Assembly: GCA_009667805.1 (NCBI GenBank)
Contig: CM019065.1
Location: forward strand, 154,540,101-154,604,100
DNA: 64,000 nt
Direction of reading: 5' to 3'
Source: Leptobrachium leishanense
Lineage: Eukaryota; Chordata; Amphibia; Anura; Megophryidae
Shown here piece by piece: positions 56,591-64,000 of this stretch. The notes below the pieces were generated by a model. It made no database searches, was not told the origin of the DNA, and saw only the letters and a program-made list of their open reading frames with translations. Both the position numbers and the translations under genes were made by a program. Every line of letters begins with the position of its first letter. Position 1 is the stretch's first letter.

Positions 56591-56891
56591 GGTAGCGGGC
56601 AATTTCAGAGAGGCAGCGATGGATCGGCAGGTGCGACGGTTCTTGTGTACGTGAAGTGCGAAAGTCCTGTACAGATGCACAATTTGATGTTCCGATGCTA
56701 TGCTAGTTTCAGAGTGCAAATTTCGTTAGATAGCTGCAGGGATTTCTGGGTCCTGGGATCCCAAAGCTGCAAAGGAGGTGTTGCACGCAGCGAGGAGCAA
56801 AAGGTAAGATCACCAAGAAAGAAAATAATTAAGCAGTGGCTGTCAGCGTCTGCCCAATTGTTTTTGCAATTCAGAGAAAAAGCAACATTTT

Positions 56892-57253
56892 AGGGAATGC
56901 CCTATTATGTATCCTACATCTCGATAATTTCTGATTCTTCCCTATATGTCCCTTAATTCAGCCTCTAAAGATCCACTTCAGTAGGTGGAAAGACCTGGAG
57001 ATAGGTGGAAAATTATGCAGCATAAAGATCAACAATTTCTAACATGGAAGAATCCATAACCAGTATTATCACAAGCTAGACTATTTTCACAATAATGTGA
57101 TAATCTTGTTTATGGATCCTTCCGTTTTAGAAATTATTTGCTCGATCTACGTGTCTTTCCACTGACGTGGATCTTTTTAGAGGATGAATTAAGAGGCATA
57201 TAGGGAAGGATCAGAAATCATTGAGATGTAGGATACATAATAGGGCATTCCCT
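56892..57253. mobile_element. Foldback MITE with ~160-bp arms
   Basis: AGGGAATGCCCTATTATGTA at 56892 is perfectly complementary to the right end at 57253 over about 31 bp, and the arms remain similar to the centre near 57075 (GATAATCTTG/AGTATTATCAC region). Target duplication unclear. Non-coding. Confidence 0.7.
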
Positions 57254-57714
57254 CAAATCTTTTTTTCTCTTAATTGCATATTTACGGTTTCTGCCCCCCC
57301 TTCTGATTTCCCTCTCCTGGTCCTTGACTTTTTTCTGTAACACAAGCATATATTTGGCAATGGGGAACTTTTTTTTTTTTTTGCAAAGCTAATTGACTAG
57401 TCAATCTATGGAATTTCACATTTGTTCCTTTTGGTCAGTGTCATGTGTTTTTTGTATTGTTACATATTTATGCACTAGTTGTTTTTCATATTTGAATACC
57501 ACAGCTCAGTGTTAAAACTCATTTGGACTAGAAATCCAAACTACAGTTTTCGTGTAATAAAGGAACCAATACTGCTGTAATAACCATTTCCCACTCTTGG
57601 AGAAAGTGTGTACAAGGTAACACAGTGCATTACTTTCATTTAAAATGTGAGGATAGGTAGGATTCCTTAGGACTTTATCTGTTCTAAACACCCAAAAAGT
57701 CATGTGAGGTGTCA

Positions 57715-57957
57715 TTGGGCAGGTTAAGGTCTGGCCTTTCCAACGATGCTAAACTTGACCATGTAATGTGTTTATATTTTAAAAATAGAATTGCCGTTTT
57801 GATTTTGTAATGTTAAAATGCCATCACATGTACACGCAGGAATGATTTATATTTAGAATTTGCTGAAAAATCAATACATTTGTCTGGAACCCGGAATAAA
57901 ACCGTTTAAACATGATCTCAGCACATGGGGTTGAAATGGCTCAGCAGTGATGGGGTT
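57715..57957 (-). repeat. TTAA-element relic
   Basis: It carries GGCCTTTCCAACGATGCTAAAC, ACCGTTTAAACATGATCTCA and GGCTCAGCAGTGATGGGGTTA, which follow the same order as the right half of copies B and C. 57254-57714 and 57958-59075 around it show no gene or clear repeat. Confidence 0.5.
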
Positions 57958-59075
57958 ACAGCGAGTTCCCTGCTTTCACTTGTGTGCCTATTGGGTTGTG
58001 ACATCATTACAGAGTTGAGTGCTTCCCTCCACCCAAAGGGCCGCAGACTAGGAATAAAACTGTCCTGAGATACAGCTTGCTCATGTTCTTCCAAAACACT
58101 TTAATGTGCATTATAGTCTGTGGGCACATATTGCAGCGTGGCACACATAAAATGTTTTGTTCCGTTCTATTGCCCTTTATATATCCTCTTGATGTATTGT
58201 GCATGGTGTCATTCGTTGCCCAGTCTGGTTTGAAGCTCTGAGCCCTGTTCAATACCTCAGCAGCTGCTGAATTGCACAGCAATTCAGTTTGCTGCAGCAG
58301 TGTCGTTGAACGCTTTGGATGCAAATTTTGAATCCAAAATGGCCAACGACTTTTTAATGAATGATGCAGATTGTTTTTCGTATCACTCGAACAAAATATA
58401 ATAAAGAGAAGCAGTCAGCACAATTCCGTTTTGTATGCACACACCACAAATGATAGTTTTTAATGAATAAACGTTATGTTTACTTCTGAAACAAAATATA
58501 AATTGAGCTGTAATATATGTCTATGTGCAGGGGGAAATGATAAATATTGTGCTTTGGTGAACAAAAACCTCAATTAACATTGCTGTACAGAATTGTTAAT
58601 TGCTTCGAGGAGGCGGCCATCTTTTAATATGTCACACTCAGCTACTTGTATCTCCTCGGGTCACTGCAAGTGCTAAGTTAGCAGTGATGAGCGCTGAGTG
58701 GCTGAACGGCGTTCAATGGCAAGTTGCTAAGTTAGGACTTGCAGCGACTGAGGTATTGAACACGCCTCTGGTGTTGTGTGAATGCTGACGATTTCCGTTG
58801 AGGATTCGCACATGAATGTCACTGGCATTCTTCTCACTGATCTTTGCCCCGAGCTGTCATTCCCCCTTTATTTAACCTGCTTGCTGGTGGACAGTCATGC
58901 TACAGTGTTATTCTGTCACTTTTTTTTTTTTACAGGGGCTGATCCTTGCTTAAAAACCAACATCCGGAGTTAAATGTTTAATTTTTTTTCCATCCAGAGT
59001 CCAAAGATTTGACTAGGATTCTAGGTTTGTTCACATTGTGTGGTGGTAATTTTGGGTTAATATCATGGCAGGACA

Positions 59076-59652
59076 TATATGGCCCTATATTACATTTCTG
59101 ACGCTAACGTTAGCGCTCACCTGACTGAGCGTTAACGTTGGCATTGGCCCTAGCGCGGGCGCACTAACGGGTTGAAAAACCAGTTAGCGATTCGGAGCTT
59201 GCACTTGTCATTGCGAGTTTACTGTACTTCGTGCTCCCCATGTTAAGCATAGGGAGCGCAAAGTGTTAATTAGCATTAGTACATTGTAATACTAACGCTA
59301 ATTACTGTTCGGCTGCGGTTAACCACAGATGGCACCAAGTCCTAACGGATTCCGCTCCTGCAGAATCCGTCATCACCGGCCAAAAATCACATACTCCCAT
59401 CCTGTGGCGAAAATGGCGGTTCTGGCCGCTGGGAGAGACTGGGGGAAAGTGTCTCCCTCCGCGGATCACTATGCTGACCTGCCGGAACTCGCAAGGCGAT
59501 CGTACAGGTCATGCGACCTGCAGCGTTGGCCTCAATGGAGGGGATGCTCGCTACGGTGCAGGATTAGTGCCTGCACCATAATATCACACTAAAACGGGGA
59601 CGCAAAGGAGAAAAAAACTTTGCCGTTTTAGCATTTAGGAATGTGATATGGG
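59076..59652. mobile_element. TIR element with TGGCCCTATATTACATT ends
   Basis: TGGCCCTATATTACATTTC at about 59078 and the complement TGGCCCATATCACATTCC at about 59652 form imperfect inverted termini. Inside are several palindromes (CTAACGTTAG, CGCTCACCTGACTGAGCG, GTTAACGTTGGC) and a motif shared with 31530-31570. Superfamily not determined; no transposase. Confidence 0.5.
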
Positions 59653-60339
59653 CCAAAGTCTTTTTCTGTGTAAAGTCTTTCAGAATTATAAAGACAATGG
59701 CGACTTAAAGGGACACTTTAGTCTTGGCAATAGATGAGGGGATGAGAGCATTAGACCTTCTTGTTCCTTCCTCCCCATGGTTAATAAACTAGACTGAGGG
59801 ACAGGAACCTTGGTCCTCCTGGAGCCCTATTCCAAAGTTGGTGTAAACTTAACCAATATCCTTTATGGACTTAAGTTCACACCAACTTTGGAATTAAATC
59901 TCCTTTGCTCAACCACCTTTTTAGGCTGGCTGAGCAGCATAGGTGTAGTTCCAAAACATCTGGAGGGCCAAGGTTGCTGACCCCCCCCCCCCCCCCCTAA
60001 ACCTTGGCATCAAACTCAATACCTGACAGCTCACTGGACGAATTGCCTTCTCCCGTGGGGGCAACTTGCAAAACTTCAAAAACTACATTCAGTTGGTTCG
60101 TGGCGTCCAGGGTGTGCTCGTGATGTATACGTAAAGTGCACAAGTCCCATAGCGCTGTGCAATTTGTGGTTCTTTCACGAGTTGTGGAAGAGCAGTAAAG
60201 CATCAAGGACTCCCAAACCCAGGGACAAAAGGTGAGTAAAATCTATGGACCAAAACTTTTTTTTTTTTTTCTTTTTCAATAGCGCATGTTTTACGGTTTA
60301 ATTCCCTCATCTTCCCCCTTCCCTTTTTAACCTTCTCTG

Positions 60340-60785
60340 CAGATAACGTGTGGGGGACTGTGGAGAAGCAGGTACTGCGGACACAGCAACGTGGGTTTTC
60401 TAAGCGTTTTTTTATTTGCAGCAGCAAAGGGGTTTTCCACAAACAGAAAATAAACAACAAAAAAAATCCTCCCTTTTGGGAGGCTACCTGACAATAGACG
60501 AACCTGTCTACTCCTGGGCCCACTAAACGGGTTCACCCAGTAAAACAAAACACACTTTCCAATATAACAGATTCCTTACTTTTTCCACCAGTCTCCAACT
60601 CCTTCCTCCTGTCTCCAAACCCCTCAATGAACTGGAAGGAACTGAGACTTCTTATAGGGAAGGGTGGGGCAGCTGTGGTAAATGAGCAATCATTCAGTTA
60701 ACCCTGAACTGGGAAGGTGGCTACTTCCAGCCGTCTACTCAGGTACCGGCCCTCACATAGCCTGCCCCGAGTGAACCCGTCACAC
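60340..60785 (-). repeat. 3-prime LTR of the minus-strand gypsy element
   Basis: On the minus strand a purine tract GGGGAGGGGGGATG precedes TGTGACGGGTTCACTC at about 60785. A TATA-like CCCTATAAGAAG lies near 60658-60647 and AATAAA near 60410. The exact end, about 60340, is a guess. 59653-60339 holds a C-run and repeat fragments but no gene. Confidence 0.55.
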
Positions 60786-63700
60786 ATCCCCCCTCCCCAG
60801 CGCAACACCAGGGTGAGAAGTGACCATAGCGGAGAGCCCATAGGCCCGAGACAGCGCATCGGCGTTGCCGTGGAGAAGGCCCGCCCTGTGCTGCACTACA
60901 AACTTGAAGGGCTGTAAGGAGAGGAACCACCGAAGGATCCGGGAATTGCGGTCCCGGTTACTGTGCATCCACCTCAGGGGCGTGGTCGGTGACCAGGGTA
61001 AACTGCCTGCCCAGTAAATAGTACCGTAGCATCTCTGTGGCCCATTTAATCGCAAGACACTCCTTCTCGATCACGGCATAGCGTTGTTCCCGGGGCAGCA
61101 GTTTCCTGCTCAGGTAAAATACCGGATGCTCCTCACCATCCACATACTGCAAGAGCACAGCCCCCAAACCAACCTCTGAGGCATCCGTCTGCAGGAAGAA
61201 CTCAGTCCCGAAGTCCGGTGGCACGAGGATGGGCCGGTCACATAACGCAGATCGCCAAAGGCCTCCTCAACCTTACCGTCCCATCTCACCATATCGGGGC
61301 TTTTGCCTTTAATAAGGTCGGTTAGCGGCGCCGCCCTAGTTGCAAAATGGGGTATGAATCGGCGGTAGTAGCGGACAATCCCTAGGAAGGCCCTCACCTG
61401 TTTTTTTTCCTAAGAGGTTGAGGCCAACTCCGTATTGCCTCCACCTTATGGACTTGGGGTTTCACCGATCCCCTCCCAACCACATAGCCCAAGTACTTAG
61501 CCTCCGCCAGCCCAATAAAACACTTGGGGGGGGGGGGGTTGGCTGTTAGACTGGACCTTCTGAACGTGTCGAGCACAGCCTCAACCTTCGGCAGCTGGGA
61601 CTCCCAATCCGTGCTATGGATGACGACGTCATCCAGGTATGCCGCAGCGTACTGGACGTGAGGCCTGAGCAGCTTGTCCATGAGCCGCTGGAAGGTGGCT
61701 GGGGCTCCATGAAGGCAAAAGGGCATAATTCTGTAATGAAATAACCTGTCTGGGGTGGCAAAGGCGGTTTTCTCCCTGGCCCTTCCGGTTAGGGGTATCT
61801 GCCAATACCCTTTCGTCAGATCAAGAGTCGAGAGGTATCTGGCTTTTGCCAATCTCTCTACCAGCTCATCCACACGGGGCATGGGATAGGCATCAAACTT
61901 GCTTATTTCATTCAACTTCCTGAAGTTGTTACAAAATCTGGTAGAGCCGTCTGGCTTTGGCACCAAAACGATGGGGCTGGACCAATTACTGTGGGATGGC
62001 TCAATGACCCCAAGCTCTAGCATTTTCTTGACTTCTAGTCTGACTGCCTCTCTTTTGGCTTCCGGTATCCGGTAGGGTTTCAGTCTAATCGCTAGACCGG
62101 GTTCGGTCACAATGTCGTGAAACACGTCATGTGTTCTACCCGGTATCGGTGAGAACACATCCCTATTCCTCTCGACCATTCGGTTGACTTCCTCTACCTG
62201 GCAGGGAGTCAGCTCAGGGGAAATAGCCACCCCAGGCTCTGGGGCCTGAGGACCGGACTGGGCATGGCCGGTCTGGGACACGCAGGCCTCTCTGTCTTGC
62301 CATGGCTTCAGGAGATTGACATGGTAGATCTGCTCCTTCTTCCAGCGGTCAGGCTGCCTAATCCTGTAGTTTACAGGGCCTGTCTGTTCCAGGACCTCAT
62401 ATGGTCCTTGCCAATGAGCCAGAAGTTTGCTTTCTGCAGTCGGAACCAGTACCATCACCCTGTCCCCTTGCGAGAACCGTCTTGCGGTGGCCTTCTGGCT
62501 ATAGATACGGGATTGGGTCTCCTGTGCCTTTTCCATATGCTGACGTACCGGGGGATAACCCGAGCCATTCGCTCGCGTATGCTTACAACATATTGTATCG
62601 GGTTGGTTCCGGTCACTCCCTGCTCCTCCCACGTTTCCCTGAGTATATCAAGCAGACCACGTGGGTGCCTGCCATATAGGAGTTCGAACGGAGAGAAGCG
62701 GGTCGAGCTCTGGGGAATCTCACGTATAGCAAACAACAAGTAGGGCAATAACATGTCCCAGTCCTTTCCTTCCCTGCTAACAACCTTCCTCAGCATCCCC
62801 TTTAGGGTGCGGTTGAACCGCTCGACAAGCCCATCCGTCTGCGGGTGATACACGGAGGTCTTTAGCGCCTGTATCTTTAACAAGTGACACAGGTCTTTCA
62901 TCAGACGGGAAACAAATGGAGTACCCTGATCGGTCAGGATCTCTTTCGGGATGCCCACTCGTGCAAATAGCTGAACCAACTCTCGGGCAATGTTCATTGC
63001 ATTTGCTTTGCGCAAGGGAACGGCTTCAGGATACCGGGTGGCATAGTCCAGGATCACCAATATTAGGGTTGCACCGATACTAGTATCGATATCGGTGCCG
63101 ATACCGGGTACTGCAGGAGTACTTGGTACTCGTGCAGTACCCCTGATATTTTTTCCCGATACCGGAAGCTGGCATTGAGCCGGCATCCGAGGGGCTGGGG
63201 CGGCTGTCCGAATGCTCTATCGGCATTCGGACAGGCCCTGCAGCTGCTCACTTTGTTTATACTTACCTTCCTTCAGCGCCGCCGGGAAAGTCTTCGCGCG
63301 CTCCTTGGAAGGACCCCAGCCGCGACCACGTGGGACCATGTGATCGCGGCTGGGGTCCTTCCAACGAGCGCGCGCGCGGAAACTTTCCCGGCGTCGCTAA
63401 AGGAAGGCAAGTATAAAACAAAGTGAGCAGCTGCAGGGCCTGTCCGAATGCCGATAGAGCATTCAGACAGGCCCTGCAGCTGCTCTCCGCTCATACTTAC
63501 CTTCCTTCAGCGACGCCGGGAAAGTTTCTGCACGCGCACTCGTTGGAAGGACCCCAGCCGCGATCACATGGTCCCACGTGGTCGCGGCTGGGGACCTTCC
63601 AAGGAGAGAGCGCGCGCGCGCAAAGACTTTACCGGCGGCGCTGAAAGAAGGTAAGTATGAGCGGAGAGTGCGAGGGGGGGGGGGCATATCCATGAGCAAG

Positions 63701-64000
63701 GGGGGGCATATCCATGAGCAAGGGGGGGCATATCCATGAGACCTGGGGGCTTTATAGGAGGTCTGTTCTTATTGGAAAGCGTCACATGACATAAAATAAA
63801 AGTATCGGTAATTGGTATCGGTGAGTACTTGAACAAAAGTATCGGTACTCGTACTCGGTCTTAAAAAAGTGGTATCGGTGCATCCCTAACCAATATGTAA
63901 TGGTGTCCACGTGCGGATTTTTCCAACGGACCCACAATGTCCATTGCGATCCTTTCAAAGGGGACATCAATTGACCGGGAGGGGTATGAGAGGGGCTCTC
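60786..64000 (-). pseudogene. Gmr1-like Ty3/gypsy pol with integrase before RT
   Basis: Minus strand, entering from the right edge. Integrase core: first Asp in AMDIVGPL (about 63945), second in ILTDQGTPF (about 62937), Glu in DGLVERFNRT (about 62820), separated by a hAT insertion. The integrase C-terminus (FSQGDRVMVLVPT, HWQGPYEVL, YHVNLLKPW) leads directly into RT: LGVIEPSHSNWSSPIVLVPKP, YLSTLDLTKGYWQIPL, catalytic YLDDVV (about 61640). RNase H follows (FLQTDASEVGLGA at about 61190, NADALSRAYG). The IN-RT-RH order is the reverse of standard Ty3/gypsy and marks the Gmr1 group. Frame changes near 62600, 61400, 61230 and 60960 show it is dead as written. Gag and protease lie outside. Confidence 0.88.
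63064..63888. mobile_element. hAT element 3 with perfect 8-bp TSD and large palindromes
   Basis: Left TAGGGTTGCACCGATAC and inverted right TAGGGATGCACCGATACC. ACCAATAT occurs on both sides (63056-63063 and 63889-63896). It contains CGATATCGGTGCCGATACCG and GTACTGC...GCAGTAC hairpins, then two large palindromes of ~200-250 bp built from the same module in alternating orientation (CGCGGCTGGGGTCCTTCC and its complement; CAGGCCCTGCAGCTGCTC). Frames are palindromic artefacts. Confidence 0.88.

Overview
This window is eukaryotic, almost certainly vertebrate, and best fits an anuran amphibian. The mix of CR1, L2, L1, Penelope-like, Ty3/gypsy, hAT, PIF/Harbinger-like and piggyBac-type (TTAA) elements is typical of frogs. 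The one host exon I recognise reads as mitoferrin-1 (slc25a37). No prokaryotic gene organisation, CRISPR array or tRNA/rRNA gene was seen. Most open reading frames are transposon proteins or chance frames through palindromic or tandem repeats.

Layout. 1-8.4 kb: a serial-hairpin TTAA element, short TIR elements, and a decayed chromodomain Ty3/gypsy whose LTR is split by a hAT element with a perfect 8-bp target duplication. 8.4-26.2 kb: one L1 with a 7-bp duplication and poly-A tail. Its ORF2 is split by a 10.5-kb minus-strand retroelement (14-bp duplication), which itself carries a young complete LTR retrotransposon (922-bp LTRs, gag, pol, integrase). 26.2-31.9 kb: Penelope-like remnants, a hammerhead-ribozyme-like motif, a LINE 3-prime end and MITEs. 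31.9-43.8 kb: a plus-strand CR1 facing a minus-strand CR1. The minus-strand copy was invaded by a 6.1-kb TTAA element (itself holding a 4.9-kb piggyBac remnant) and by a second 1.24-kb TTAA element. 43.8-48.8 kb: an L2 LINE with two near-identical-unit VNTRs in its 5-prime leader. 48.8-50.1 kb: a hAT element. 50.8-51.3 kb: promoter region and first coding exon of slc25a37. 51.3-64 kb: presumably its first intron, filled with repeats, ending in a minus-strand Ty3/gypsy element with integrase upstream of reverse transcriptase (Gmr1-like), which carries another hAT.

The most unusual system is a family of TTAA-flanked elements built as trains of consecutive perfect hairpins. Six copies or relics are visible. 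Homologous stems differ between copies by paired, pairing-preserving substitutions. Empty sites inside the window show precise TTAA insertion. One train sits immediately upstream of a piggyBac transposase remnant, which suggests the family is piggyBac-derived.

A caution runs through the annotation: nearly every frameshift in the coding remnants is a -1 shift, and those I could localise lie in homopolymers. Single-base deletion errors in the assembly may therefore explain some apparent pseudogenisation.
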